A DNA stretch of 64,000 nt. Source: Synechococcus sp. MW101C3 (GTDB lineage: Bacteria; Cyanobacteriota; Cyanobacteriia; PCC-6307; Cyanobiaceae). The notes under the pieces are model-generated. The model was not told the origin of the DNA. It was given only the letters and a program-made list of their open reading frames with translations, and made no database searches. Within the stretch, counting starts at the first letter, position 1. Each line of letters begins with the position of its first letter. The stretch lies in NCBI RefSeq assembly GCF_002252635.1, contig NZ_NQKX01000004.1, forward strand, positions 62,001-126,000, read 5' to 3'. A program made the position numbers and the translations under genes. Positions 9,341-18,625 of this stretch are shown here, one piece after another.

Positions 9341-10455
9341 CCGGCACCTCCTGCAAGGGATTGCGCGCGGGATGGTGTTGCCGCGGAGGGCTCGGCCCTG
9401 CCACCTGGGGGCTGGCGGGACGGGTCGAACAGCAGCTCGGCGATCTGGATGGCGTTGAGCGCGGCCCCCTTGCGGATCTGATCACCACAGAGCCAGAGCT
9501 CCAGCGCATGTGGATCGCTGATGTCCTGGCGCAGCCGACCGATCGCCACAGGATCCCTGCCGGTCACATCGGTGGGCATGGGGAAACGGTTGGCATCGAA
9601 ATCCTCGATCAGCTCCACACCGGGTGCCGCCGCCAGCAGGGCACGGGCCTCCTCGGGGGGGAAGGGCTCTTCGAACTCGATGTTCACCGCCTCCGAATGG
9701 GCCCTGAGCACGGGCACGCGCACGCAGGTGGCGGTGAGGCGCAGCTGCGGCAGCTGCATGATCTTGCGGGTTTCATTGACCATCTTCAGCTCCTCCTCGC
9801 AGTAACCGTTGCCCTGCAGCGGCGAGTTGTGCAGGAAGAGGTTGAAGGCGAGCGAGTGGGGCAGCACCGTGCTCACGGGCTGGCCACCATCGAGCACGGT
9901 GCGGCTGAGCGCGCGCAGCTCCTCCATCGCCCGGGCTCCCGCGCCGCTGGCCGATTGGTAGGTGCTCACCACGACACGCCGGATCGGACGCCGGGCCTGA
10001 AGAGGAGCCAGGGCCAGGGTGAGCAGGATCGTGGTGCAGTTGGGGTTGGCCACGATGCCCCGGTGGGCGAACGCCGCCGCCGGATTCACTTCGGGCACCA
10101 CCAGCGGCACATCCTCATCCAGGCGGAACGCGCTGGAGTTGTCGATCACCACGGCGCCGGCCGCCACCGCCACTGGCGCCCACTGCCGGGAGATGGAGCC
10201 GCCCGCAGAGGCCAGGACCAGGTCCACCCCTTCGAAGGCGTCCGGGGCGACCGGCTGGACGGTGAGCGACTCGCCCCGCCAGGTGAGGCTGCGGCCAGCG
10301 GAGCGGGGGGAGGCCAGCAGGCGCAGCTCGGCCACCGGGAACTGGCGTTCCTCCAGCAGCTCAAGCAGTTCACAGCCCACCGCACCGGTGGCGCCGAGTA
10401 CGGCGACGGTGAGCGGCTGGCGGTTCAGGAAGGAGGCGGATGGTGCGGTGGACAA
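9337..10455 (-). CDS. asd: Aspartate-semialdehyde dehydrogenase
   Basis: Asd reduces aspartyl phosphate to aspartate semialdehyde, the branch point to lysine, threonine and methionine. The 372-residue protein has the NADP-binding [11 protein letters not shown] near the N-terminus, the active-site cysteine in NPNCTT and the [10 protein letters not shown] motif. The C-terminal ~25 residues after the conserved LFDPS are a low-complexity extension rich in P, A and S. The likely start is TTG at 10455, which gives a normal N-terminus. No in-frame ATG or GTG precedes the Rossmann motif. First gene of the asd-dapA-(rnj) run. Confidence 0.95.
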   Translation of the reverse strand: MSTAPSASFLNRQPLTVAVLGATGAVGCELLELLEERQFPVAELRLLASPRSAGRSLTWRGESLTVQPVAPDAFEGVDLVLASAGGSISRQWAPVAVAAGAVVIDNSSAFRLDEDVPLVVPEVNPAAAFAHRGIVANPNCTTILLTLALAPLQARRPIRRVVVSTYQSASGAGARAMEELRALSRTVLDGGQPVSTVLPHSLAFNLFLHNSPLQGNGYCEEELKMVNETRKIMQLPQLRLTATCVRVPVLRAHSEAVNIEFEEPFPPEEARALLAAAPGVELIEDFDANRFPMPTDVTGRDPVAIGRLRQDISDPHALELWLCGDQIRKGAALNAIQIAELLFDPSRQPPGGRAEPSAATPSRAQSLAGGAG

Positions 10456-10490
10456 CGTGGCGGGGGAGAACGGAGCAGTAACGAAAATGG

Positions 10491-10679
10491 ATTCAGACGG
10501 GGTGGAGCCGAAACGGATCAGGAGGCAGCGGCCGGGCCTTGCAACGAGCGCTTGGAAAGAGAACGGAGTGGGCCGACCGACGAAGCGAGGGAAATGAAGA
10601 CAGACGAAAAGGGAACGGTGAGGGGAGCGGGGGGTGTGAAAACTCTGTGCAGCAAGCGCGGCGATTCAGACGGGGTGGA
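10491..10679 (+). repeat. 16-base direct repeat, two copies
   Basis: ATTCAGACGGGGTGGA occurs exactly at 10491-10506 and again at 10664-10679, 173 bases apart, in the asd/tig intergenic region. It could be two copies of a protein-binding site or the trace of a small duplication. Confidence 0.7.
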
Positions 10680-10718
10680 AACGGCCTGGACTCGGGCTTT
10701 ACGAGAAGAGCGTTTCCA
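10676..10718. promoter_or_regulatory. 8-bp inverted repeat with inner stem
   Basis: TGGAAACG (10676-10683) and CGTTTCCA (10711-10718) are perfect inverted arms 27 bases apart. Within them CTCG (10691) and CGAG (10702) can form a second short stem. It may be a structured leader or an operator in the divergent asd/tig region. Confidence 0.35.
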
Positions 10719-10903
10719 GCCGGCGTCGAACCGGATGGGGATATGGATCTGTTTGTCGTCCCGATCACCTTACCCGGACCCCATCGCTTTGGCGAACAAG
10801 GATGGGCCTGCCTGGGGCGGCCTCTGCACGGTCCATAGGGGGGGGAGAGGCGAGTTTCTAGTATCGGGAGCTGCCCTGCCCCGCCGGTCCAGCCGGTTCG
10901 TCC

Positions 10904-12286
10904 ATGAGCTCTGCTTTGAAGGTCAAGACCAGCCCCCTCCCCGGCAGCCGGTTGGCCCTGGAAGTGGAGATCCCTGGCGGCCGTTCCCAGGCCAGCTACG
11001 AAGCGGCGGTCAACAAGCTGAGCCGCAGCGTGCGCCTGCCGGGGTTCCGGCCCGGAAAGGTGCCGCGCCCAGTGCTGCTGCAGCAGATCGGTCCGCTGCG
11101 GATCCGCGCCACCGCCCTGGAAGACCTGGTCGACAGCGTCTGGCGCGATGCGCTCGCTCAGGAAAAGATCGAGGCACTCAGCAGCCCTGAACTGAGCGAA
11201 GGCTTCGAGGCGCTGCTGGAGCGCTTCAACCCCGGTGATGCCCTGGTGCTCACCCTGGAACTTGATGTGCAGCCCACCCCCAGCCTGAAGGCCACCACTG
11301 GCCTGACGGCCGAAGCGGAAGCGGTCAGTTTCGACCCGGCCCGCATCGATGAACTGATCGAGCAATCCCGCCGCCAGCGGGCCACCCTGGTGCCGGTGGA
11401 AGGCCGGCCCGCCGCCAACGGCGATGTGGCGATGGTGAGCTTCAGCGGCAGCTACGCCGACACCGGTGAGCCGATCGTGGGCGGTACCGCCGAAGCCCTG
11501 GAGGTGGAGCTCGACGATGGCCGCATGATCCCCGGATTCGTGGAAGGCATCCTCGGCATGACCATCGGCGAGGAGCGCCAGGTCAGCTGCCAGTTCCCCG
11601 ACGACTACCCCCAGGAAGACGCGCGCGGCCGGGCCGCCAGCTTCGCGATCACGCTCAGCGACCTCAAGACCCGCGAACTGCCCGCCCTCGACGACGCCTT
11701 CGCCCAGGAAGCCAGTGACAAGGCCACCGTGGCCGAGATGCGGGCCGACCTGGAGACCAGGCTGCGCGATGACGCCGAACGGCGCGCCCGCAACGGCCGC
11801 CAGGAAGCCCTGCTCAATGCACTGGTGGAGCAGCTGGAGGTGGAGCTGCCCGAAAGTCTGATCCAGCAGGAAGTGCGCTCCTTGATCGAGCAGACGGCCA
11901 GCCAGATCGCTCAGCAGGGCATGGACGTCAAGAAGCTGTTCACCCAGGAGCTGGTGCGCAGCCTGATGGACACCTCCCGTCCTGAGGCGGTGCAGCGGCT
12001 GAAGCGCACCTTCGCCCTGCAGGCTCTGGCCGAGGCCGAAGCGATCGCGGTGGAGCCGGCCGTCATTGACGCCAAGGTGAAGGAGGTGAGCAAGGGCTTC
12101 AGCGACACCAGCAAGATCGACCCCGAGCGGCTGCGGCTGGCCGTGGCCGACGACCTGCTGCGCGAGAAGCTGCTGGAGTGGCTGGAGGCGAACAGCACCG
12201 TCACCGAGAAGGCGCCGGAGCCGGCCGCACAAGCCAGCGAGGGAGCTGACAAAGCCGCCACCGAACCTCCTGCCGCAGCGGGCTGA
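10904..12286 (+). CDS. tig: Trigger factor
   Basis: Ribosome-bound chaperone and prolyl isomerase that receives nascent chains. At 460 residues it has the ribosome-docking signature GFRPGKVP (about residue 46). An FKBP-type domain follows at about 165-250 ([31 protein letters not shown]), then a helical C-terminal cradle and a short A/E/P-rich tail. It starts the tig-clpP-clpX order that is conserved in many bacteria. Confidence 0.96.
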   Translation: MSSALKVKTSPLPGSRLALEVEIPGGRSQASYEAAVNKLSRSVRLPGFRPGKVPRPVLLQQIGPLRIRATALEDLVDSVWRDALAQEKIEALSSPELSEGFEALLERFNPGDALVLTLELDVQPTPSLKATTGLTAEAEAVSFDPARIDELIEQSRRQRATLVPVEGRPAANGDVAMVSFSGSYADTGEPIVGGTAEALEVELDDGRMIPGFVEGILGMTIGEERQVSCQFPDDYPQEDARGRAASFAITLSDLKTRELPALDDAFAQEASDKATVAEMRADLETRLRDDAERRARNGRQEALLNALVEQLEVELPESLIQQEVRSLIEQTASQIAQQGMDVKKLFTQELVRSLMDTSRPEAVQRLKRTFALQALAEAEAIAVEPAVIDAKVKEVSKGFSDTSKIDPERLRLAVADDLLREKLLEWLEANSTVTEKAPEPAAQASEGADKAATEPPAAAG

Positions 12287-12394
12287 AGCGCAGCGGCCAT
12301 AGATTGACTCCATCTCCCCTTGCATCCCCACGGCCGCGTGATCGACGCCTTCCGCCCCCATCCGATCCAGAACCGCTGGCAGGGTCAACCACCC

Positions 12395-13018
12395 ATGGCC
12401 CTCAGCGGCGCGGGGCCCCAGGCCGCTCCGGGGGTGCTCCCCACGGTGGTGGAGCAATCCGGCAGGGGCGAGCGGGCGTTTGACATCTACTCGCGTCTGC
12501 TGCGCGAGCGGATCATCTTCCTCGGCACCGGCATCGACGACGCCGTGGCCGATTCGCTGGTGGCCCAGTTGCTCTTCCTGGAGGCGGAAGATCCCGACAA
12601 GGACATCCAGATCTACGTCAACTCGCCCGGCGGTTCGGTCACCGCAGGTCTGGCCATCTACGACACCATGCAGCAGGTGGCCCCCGATGTGGTCACCATC
12701 TGCTACGGACTGGCCGCGAGCATGGGGGCCTTCCTGCTCTCCGGTGGCACCAAGGGCAAGCGCATGGCGCTGCCAAGCGCCCGGATCATGATTCACCAAC
12801 CGTTGGGCGGAGCCCAGGGCCAGGCGGTGGACATCGAAATCCAGGCGAAGGAGATCCTTTTCCTCAAAGACACCTTGAACGGACTGATGGCCGAACACAC
12901 CGGCCAGCCCTTGGCAAAGATTGCCGAAGACACCGACCGCGACTACTTTTTGTCTCCACACGAAGCCGTGACCTACGGGCTGATCGACCGTGTCGTCACT
13001 GACACCATGCCGGCCTGA
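12395..13018 (+). CDS. clpP: ATP-dependent Clp protease proteolytic subunit
   Basis: Serine protease ring that degrades substrates unfolded by ClpX or ClpC. With ATG 12395 the product is 207 residues. The catalytic serine is Ser109 in YGLAASMGA and the histidine is His134 in IMIHQPLGG; the aspartate lies further on. [18 protein letters not shown] at the N-terminus is typical. An in-frame TTG at 12320 would add 25 poorly conserved residues and is less likely. The gene lies between tig and clpX. Cyanobacteria usually carry several clpP genes, and this is the clpX-linked one. Confidence 0.95.
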   Translation: MALSGAGPQAAPGVLPTVVEQSGRGERAFDIYSRLLRERIIFLGTGIDDAVADSLVAQLLFLEAEDPDKDIQIYVNSPGGSVTAGLAIYDTMQQVAPDVVTICYGLAASMGAFLLSGGTKGKRMALPSARIMIHQPLGGAQGQAVDIEIQAKEILFLKDTLNGLMAEHTGQPLAKIAEDTDRDYFLSPHEAVTYGLIDRVVTDTMPA

Positions 13019-13116
13019 GCCGCGCCAGTGCGGCCTCCTTCGTCTGACCCCGTCATTCCGGCCCCATCTGGAGTTCCGGCCTCCAGCGTTCCTCCTCCGC
13101 TCCCGGATCCCACGCG

Positions 13117-14463
13117 ATGGCAAAGTTCGACGCCCATCTGAAGTGCTCGTTCTGCGGAAAATCGCAGGAACAGGTGCGGAAGCTGATCGCCGGACCAGGC
13201 GTTTACATCTGCGACGAATGCATCGATCTCTGCAACGAGATTCTCGATGAAGAGCTGGTGGACACGGCCGGAAGCCCCCGCACCCACCACGACAGCGGCC
13301 GCAAGCCTGCGCCCAGGAAGGGCACAAAACCGGCCCCCACCCTTGCCACCGTCCCCAAGCCGCGGGAGATCAAGGCCTACCTCGACCGGCAGGTGGTGGG
13401 GCAGGACGAAGCCAAGAAAGTGCTGTCGGTGGCGGTCTACAACCACTACAAACGCCTCGCCTGGCAGGGAGATGGGCAGGGCGAAACCGACCATCTCGCC
13501 ACCCGTCTGCACAAATCCAACATCCTGCTGATCGGCCCCACCGGCTCCGGCAAGACCCTCCTGGCCCAGACGCTCGCCGAGCTTCTTGATGTGCCCTTCG
13601 CGGTGGCCGACGCCACCACGCTCACCGAAGCCGGCTACGTGGGCGAAGACGTGGAGAACATCCTGCTGCGGCTGCTGCAGAAGGCCGACCTGGATGTGGA
13701 GCAGGCCCAGCGAGGCATCATCTATATCGACGAGATCGACAAGATCGCCCGCAAGAGCGAGAACCCCTCGATCACGCGGGATGTCTCGGGCGAAGGGGTG
13801 CAGCAGGCCCTGCTCAAGATGCTGGAGGGAACGGTGGCCAACGTTCCGCCGCAGGGCGGCCGCAAGCACCCCTACCAAGACTGCATCCAGATCGACACCA
13901 GCCAGATCCTGTTCGTCTGCGGCGGCGCCTTCACCGGCCTCGAGGATGTGGTGCAGCGGCGGCTGGGTCGCAATTCGATCGGCTTTCTGCCCAGCGACGG
14001 CCGCGGCCGCAGCCGCGTCCAGAAGGAGCAGCAGGCGGCCCACGTGCTGCGCCACCTCGAACCCGACGACCTGGTGCGCTACGGCCTGATCCCCGAATTC
14101 ATCGGCCGGCTGCCGGTGAGCGCCGTGCTCGAACCGCTCGACATCCGCTCCCTCGAAGCCATCCTCACCGAGCCGCGCGACGCGCTGGTGAAGCAGTTCC
14201 AGACCCTGATGAGCATGGACAACGTGCGGCTGGAGTTCGAGGCCGGCGCCATCGAGGCGATCGCCCAGGAGGCCCACCGCCGCCGCACCGGCGCCCGGGC
14301 GCTGCGGGGCATCGTCGAGGAACTGATGCTCGATGTGATGTACGACATCCCCTCCAACGACGCGATCACCACCTTCACGATCACCCGTGAGCTGGTGGAG
14401 CAGCGCTCGCGCGCCAAGATTCTTCCCTACCCCGGCCTGGTCGACAAACAGGAATCCGCTTGA
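13117..14463 (+). CDS. clpX: Clp protease ATP-binding subunit ClpX
   Basis: AAA+ unfoldase that feeds ClpP. The 448-residue protein has an N-terminal zinc-binding domain (CSFC at residues 10-13, CDEC at 32-35). Walker A (GPTGSGKT) is near 138, Walker B (IIYIDEID) near 201, and the GYVGEDVEN and sensor-2 (GARALRGI) motifs are present. A low-complexity linker at about 46-80 joins the zinc domain to the ATPase. It follows clpP by 98 bases. Confidence 0.97.
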   Translation: MAKFDAHLKCSFCGKSQEQVRKLIAGPGVYICDECIDLCNEILDEELVDTAGSPRTHHDSGRKPAPRKGTKPAPTLATVPKPREIKAYLDRQVVGQDEAKKVLSVAVYNHYKRLAWQGDGQGETDHLATRLHKSNILLIGPTGSGKTLLAQTLAELLDVPFAVADATTLTEAGYVGEDVENILLRLLQKADLDVEQAQRGIIYIDEIDKIARKSENPSITRDVSGEGVQQALLKMLEGTVANVPPQGGRKHPYQDCIQIDTSQILFVCGGAFTGLEDVVQRRLGRNSIGFLPSDGRGRSRVQKEQQAAHVLRHLEPDDLVRYGLIPEFIGRLPVSAVLEPLDIRSLEAILTEPRDALVKQFQTLMSMDNVRLEFEAGAIEAIAQEAHRRRTGARALRGIVEELMLDVMYDIPSNDAITTFTITRELVEQRSRAKILPYPGLVDKQESA

Positions 14464-14475
14464 GGCACAGCCGCC

Positions 14476-15147
14476 ATGGCAACGGCTGACCATCTGCAGG
14501 TGCCGCGCCAGCACGGCCTGTTCGACCACCACGGCATCGATCTGGGCGACGGTACGGTGGCCCACTACCTGGAGGGCCGCCAGATCCTGCGCAGCCCGCT
14601 CGCCGACTTCTCCCGTGGCGAAGCGGTCAGCGTGGTGAGCTACCCGGAAGGGGAGGTGTCGCCGGTGGGCGTGACCCTGCGGCGCGCCATGGGCCGCTTG
14701 GGCGAGCAGCGCTACAACCTGGTGTTCAACAACTGCGAGCATTTCGCCAGCTGGTGCAAGACCGGGCGGCACCGCAGCTCCCAGGTAGAGGGATGGCTGG
14801 GCACCGGCAGCCTCGGCGCCCTGGCCCTGGGTCAGTTCATCCCCGCCGCCCTGCTGGTGGCCGTGCGCCTGCTGCTGCGCCAGGGTCTGACCATCGACGG
14901 CACCCAGCTGGAGCGCGGCCGCGAGCTGGCCCGCCGCAGCCTGGAGCAGCTCGATGCCCTGCGGCTGAAGCTGCAGCAGCGGCTGGAGCTGGAGCTGGAG
15001 CAGGCCGAAGCCCGCTGGAATGGCGGCAGCAGCGACCAGTTCGACCGCCTCCGGCTGCAGGCCCAGAACCTGGCCGATCAGCTGGAAGCGGTGGAGGAAC
15101 TGGAAGGCCGGCTGGAGCGTCTGCTGGGCACCGGGAGCCCCCAGTAA
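14476..15147 (+). CDS. LRAT-domain (NlpC/P60-like) acyltransferase-type protein
   Basis: A 223-residue protein of the lecithin retinol acyltransferase fold. It has an N-terminal histidine motif (FDHHGIDLGDGTVAHY) and the diagnostic NNCEHFASWC (about 84-93), whose Asn-Cys-Glu-His-Phe core holds the catalytic cysteine. A membrane helix follows at about 113-134 (GALALGQFIPAALLVAV), then a charged coiled coil to about residue 218. Family members are thiol acyltransferases or phospholipases acting at membranes. The substrate here is unknown. It starts 12 bases after clpX and ends 31 bases before dnaX, so it probably shares their transcript. Confidence 0.82.
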   Translation: MATADHLQVPRQHGLFDHHGIDLGDGTVAHYLEGRQILRSPLADFSRGEAVSVVSYPEGEVSPVGVTLRRAMGRLGEQRYNLVFNNCEHFASWCKTGRHRSSQVEGWLGTGSLGALALGQFIPAALLVAVRLLLRQGLTIDGTQLERGRELARRSLEQLDALRLKLQQRLELELEQAEARWNGGSSDQFDRLRLQAQNLADQLEAVEELEGRLERLLGTGSPQ

Positions 15148-15178
15148 CCTCGCTGATCAGGCCGTCGGGGACCCCGCC

Positions 15179-17170
15179 ATGACCCAGGCCAGCGCCTACC
15201 AGCCGCTCCATCACAAGTACCGTCCCCAGCGCTTCGACCAGCTGGTGGGGCAGCAGGCGATCGTGGCCACCCTCAGCAACGCCCTGCGGCAGGGGCGGAT
15301 CGCGCCCGCCTATCTGTTCAGCGGTCCACGCGGCACCGGCAAGACCTCCAGCGCGCGGATCCTGGCCCGCTCGCTCAACTGCATCGCCGCCGACGGCCCC
15401 ACCCCCGAACCCTGCGGCGTCTGCGAGCTGTGCCGTTCAATCACGGCGGGCAATGCCCTTGATGTGATCGAGATCGATGCGGCCTCCAACACCGGGGTCG
15501 ACAACATCCGGGAACTGATCGAACGCTCGCGCTTCGCGCCGGTGCAGGCCCGCTGGAAGGTCTACGTGATCGACGAGTGCCACATGCTCTCGACCGCCGC
15601 CTTCAATGCGCTGCTCAAGACCCTGGAGGAGCCACCGCCGCGGGTGGTGTTCGTGCTGGCCACCACCGATCCGCAGCGGGTGCTGCCCACAATCCTGTCC
15701 CGTTGCCAGCGCTTCGATTTCCGCCGCATTCCGCTGGAAGCGATCGAAACCCACTTGGGCGAGATCGCCCGGCTTGAAGCGATCAGCATCACGCCCGAGG
15801 CCCTGCATGTGGTGGCCCAGCGGGCCCAGGGCGGCCTGCGCGATGCCGAAAGCCTGCTCGACCAGCTCAGCCTGCTGCCGGCCCCGGTGGAGGCCAGCGC
15901 CGTCTGGGAGCTGCTCGGGGCGGTGCCGGAGCAGGAGTTGCTCTCCCTGGCCGCGGCTCTCGCCGGCACTGAGCCATTGGCCGTGGTGGAAACCTGCCGC
16001 GAGCTGCTGGAGCGGGGCCGCGACCCGGGGGCGGTGCTGCAGGGGTTGGCCTCGGTCTTGCGCGACCTCACAGTGGCCGCGGCCGCGCCCGGGCGCCTGG
16101 AGTTGAGCAGCCTTTCCCCCCAGTTCCGGCCGCAGCTGCCGGAGCTGGCAGCCCGCATCTCCACCCCCCGGCTGCTGAGCTGGCAGGCCGGCCTCAAGGG
16201 CAGCGAACAGCAACTGCGCCAGAGCGTGCAGCCGCGCCTGTGGCTGGAAGTTCTGCTGCTGGGCCTGCTGGCCGAAGCGTCGACGGGCAGCGCCGCCGCG
16301 CCGGTTTCTGTTTCGCCGGGAGCTGCTGCGCCCGCCCAGGCCCCAGCCGTTCCCAGCGCGCCAGCTGCGCATGCGCATGGCCCTACAGCCGCAGAGCCCG
16401 GCGTGCCTGGGCCCGCAGCCCAGGTTCCTCCAGACCCAGTGCCCTCCAGCCCAGGGGGCGGCAGCGACCTCACCGAGCTGTGGCAACAGATCCTGGCCAG
16501 CCTGGAGCTTCCCTCCACCCGCATGCTCCTGTCCCAGCAGGCGGCACTGGTGCGCCTCGACGGCCAGCGCGCGGTGGTGCGGGTCAGCGGCAACTGGGTG
16601 GCGATGGTGCAGAGCCGCCTGCCGCTGCTGGAGAAGGCCCTGCAAAGTGCGCTGGGCTCCCCCCGCCAGCTCGTGCTGGAGAGCGCCGACGCCCCAGGTC
16701 CACCGCGTGCCACCGTTAACGCTTCAGGGGCACCCGCTGGGGCCGTGCCGGGCGGAGGGGCGCCAACGCCAGCACCAGCGGCACCGGGACTGGGCCAGGG
16801 ACCGGACCAGGCACAGCGAGCGGAAGCCGCCACGGCGATGCCGTTGCGAACGGTCTCCCCGCCAGCTGCTGTGACACCGCCTGTACCGGGGCTGCAGCCG
16901 GCTCAGGCGTCCTCCGCCGCCGGTTCAGGGCCTGGGGCTGCTGTGACGGCCATGGCTGGGGCTGCCACTGCCATGGCTGCCGTTGCTGCAGCTGGCCTTC
17001 CAGCACCCGCGGTGGCCGCAGGCCTCACCACGGCCACACCTCCCGGTCCACCTGTACCCCCCGTGCCACTCGACGACAAGGCGCGGCGCCTGGCGGACTT
17101 CTTCAACGGTGAGGTGGTTGCGTTCGACGGGCCGGTGCCAGGGCAGCAGGATGGGGCGAACCAGCCCTAG
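15179..17170 (+). CDS. dnaX: DNA polymerase III subunit gamma/tau
   Basis: Clamp-loader ATPase. The 663-residue protein begins YQPLHHKYRPQRF. It has Walker A (GPRGTGKT, about 48-55), a four-cysteine zinc module between about 67 and 85 (CGVCELC), Walker B with DECHM (about 131) and the sensor-1 block VFVLATTDP. Residues ~420-470 and ~510-640 are A/P/G-rich linkers, separated by a small conserved tau-like domain (LTELWQQILASLELPSTRMLL). No intein interrupts it, although some cyanobacterial dnaX genes carry one. Its TAG overlaps the TAG of the facing gene in the palindrome CTAG. Confidence 0.95.
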   Translation: MTQASAYQPLHHKYRPQRFDQLVGQQAIVATLSNALRQGRIAPAYLFSGPRGTGKTSSARILARSLNCIAADGPTPEPCGVCELCRSITAGNALDVIEIDAASNTGVDNIRELIERSRFAPVQARWKVYVIDECHMLSTAAFNALLKTLEEPPPRVVFVLATTDPQRVLPTILSRCQRFDFRRIPLEAIETHLGEIARLEAISITPEALHVVAQRAQGGLRDAESLLDQLSLLPAPVEASAVWELLGAVPEQELLSLAAALAGTEPLAVVETCRELLERGRDPGAVLQGLASVLRDLTVAAAAPGRLELSSLSPQFRPQLPELAARISTPRLLSWQAGLKGSEQQLRQSVQPRLWLEVLLLGLLAEASTGSAAAPVSVSPGAAAPAQAPAVPSAPAAHAHGPTAAEPGVPGPAAQVPPDPVPSSPGGGSDLTELWQQILASLELPSTRMLLSQQAALVRLDGQRAVVRVSGNWVAMVQSRLPLLEKALQSALGSPRQLVLESADAPGPPRATVNASGAPAGAVPGGGAPTPAPAAPGLGQGPDQAQRAEAATAMPLRTVSPPAAVTPPVPGLQPAQASSAAGSGPGAAVTAMAGAATAMAAVAAAGLPAPAVAAGLTTATPPGPPVPPVPLDDKARRLADFFNGEVVAFDGPVPGQQDGANQP

Positions 17171-18549
17171 GAGACCTGGGTGGTGAGGTCAGCCTCACCG
17201 GTGAGATCGTCGCTTTCCTCGTGGCTGTCCTCGCCGGATGCCTCGCCCACGTGAAGCGTCTTGGCCCAGACGAGACGTTTCGGCAGCAGGGCCATGCGCA
17301 GCGCCACCCAGGGAATCACCACGAACCAGTGGGCCAGATAGGCGATGCCCAGGGCGGCAGTGAAGGGATTGATGTTGGGCAGGGGTGGGCCTTCGCTGCT
17401 GCGCCGGCAGCCGGCCACGATCGCCGCCCCGGAGAGGCCGAAGGCCACGATCGACAGCGGCCAGATCGATGGCAGCGTGCGGGTGGCCAGGGCTGTGAGC
17501 AGATCGGCGATCGACACCACCGGCAGGGCGTACTGGAGCAGAAAGAACGCCGCCAGATCCAGCTTGCGGGAAGGGGCCAGCGGGCCTGCCACGAGGCTGG
17601 GCCAATAGTCGAAGAAGCGTTGCAGGCCCCCCTCGGCCCACCGCTGCCGCTGCCGCCAGAGGGCGGGCAGGGTGCGCACCGCCTCCTCCTCCACCGGCGG
17701 ATCCCAGAGCACGCCAATGCCGCAATCGCCCAGCAGCAGGCGGAAGCTCAGGTCGAGGTCGTCGGTGACGGTGGCTTCGTTGAAGCCGCCACAGGCTTCC
17801 AGGGCATCACGCCGCAGCAACTGGCCATTGCCACGCAGTTCGGGGACACCGCCGGAGGCCAGCCGTCCCTGCTGGATCACGGTGTCGAGGGCCATCTCCA
17901 TCGCCTGGGCCTGGGTGAGCAGGTTGCGATCGGCTTCCACCACCGCCTTGCGCAGCTGCACCGCCGCCCAGCTGCCCGCTTCTGCGTAGGGAATCAGCCG
18001 CTGCAGCAGATCCCGCGGCATGCCGGCATCGGCATCCAGCACCAGCATCCAGCGGCCGCGCAGCTGGGGCAGCACGGCATTGAGCGCCCCCGACTTGCCG
18101 CCACCGGCATCGCGCGGACGGCGCAGCACCGTGAGCAGGGAGTGGCGGCTGCCGATCTCCTCCAACAGCGCGGCTGTGCGGTCTTCGCTGCCGTCGTCCA
18201 CCACCCAGAGACGCAGCTGGCCTTCGGGGTAGCTCAGCTGCGCCACCCGCTCCACCAGGCGCCCGATCACCGCCTCCTCGTCCCGCGCCGCCACCACCAC
18301 ATCAACGTCGGGCCAGTGGTCCAAGGCCTCGGGGAGGGCCACCGGCGGCTGGGGTTTCCAGAGCCGGAACAGCACGGTGCGGATCACATAGGCGCCCAGC
18401 AGCAAGGTGAGGCTGATCGCCGGCAGCAGGTTGCGGGGCGGCTCCACCCAGTGGGGCGCCGCGCCGGCACAACCGCACAGGAGCACAAACAGCGCCGCTT
18501 TGCCACGCCGAGGACGAGAGGCGGTCTTCGCAGCGGTCAGGCCTGGCAT
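17167..18549 (-). CDS. Membrane glycosyltransferase, family 2 (BcsA/HAS-like)
   Basis: A processive-type GT2 enzyme of 460 residues. Two hydrophobic helices lie near the N-terminus (about 19-60). The GT-A catalytic domain has VVVAARDEE, WVVDDGSEDRT, the metal-binding VLDADAG, TDDLDLSF and the product-binding RQRQRWAEGG (Q/R-x-x-R-W). Three or four further helices follow at about 315-425. Such proteins polymerise sugars at the membrane (cellulose, hyaluronan, poly-GlcNAc) or make glycolipids. The product cannot be told from sequence. No PilZ domain or partner subunit lies next to it. The C-terminal ~25 residues are acidic. Confidence 0.88.
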   Translation of the reverse strand: MPGLTAAKTASRPRRGKAALFVLLCGCAGAAPHWVEPPRNLLPAISLTLLLGAYVIRTVLFRLWKPQPPVALPEALDHWPDVDVVVAARDEEAVIGRLVERVAQLSYPEGQLRLWVVDDGSEDRTAALLEEIGSRHSLLTVLRRPRDAGGGKSGALNAVLPQLRGRWMLVLDADAGMPRDLLQRLIPYAEAGSWAAVQLRKAVVEADRNLLTQAQAMEMALDTVIQQGRLASGGVPELRGNGQLLRRDALEACGGFNEATVTDDLDLSFRLLLGDCGIGVLWDPPVEEEAVRTLPALWRQRQRWAEGGLQRFFDYWPSLVAGPLAPSRKLDLAAFFLLQYALPVVSIADLLTALATRTLPSIWPLSIVAFGLSGAAIVAGCRRSSEGPPLPNINPFTAALGIAYLAHWFVVIPWVALRMALLPKRLVWAKTLHVGEASGEDSHEESDDLTGEADLTTQVS

Positions 18550-18625
18550 GAATGAACGCTCTCCGTGATGCCACGCCGCACGCGACAGGGTCCCGGTCGT
18601 GGCAGGGCTCGAACTGGGCCGAACT

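Larger units (their letters stand above)
10456..10903. other. Divergent intergenic region between asd and tig
   Basis: This 448-base stretch should carry both promoters. It has no convincing gene. The long open frames crossing it on both strands are shadows. It holds a 16-base direct repeat, an 8-bp inverted repeat and a possible -10 box for tig at 10859-10864 (TAGTAT) with no clear -35 box. The asd-proximal part is purine-rich on the plus strand. Confidence 0.6.

Noticed and set aside
9334-11190. Plus-strand open frame of 618 codons across asd and into tig
   Set aside because: It is antisense to asd and its translation is low-complexity with no recognisable domain; GC-rich DNA produces such shadow frames.
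10493-13327. Minus-strand open frame of 944 codons opposite tig, clpP and the start of clpX
   Set aside because: Antisense to three well-supported genes on the plus strand, with no family-like motif.
15179-17170. Programmed frameshift or intein in dnaX
   Set aside because: No A-AAA-AAG-type slippery stretch was seen and the reading frame is continuous with all motifs; no intein insertion.
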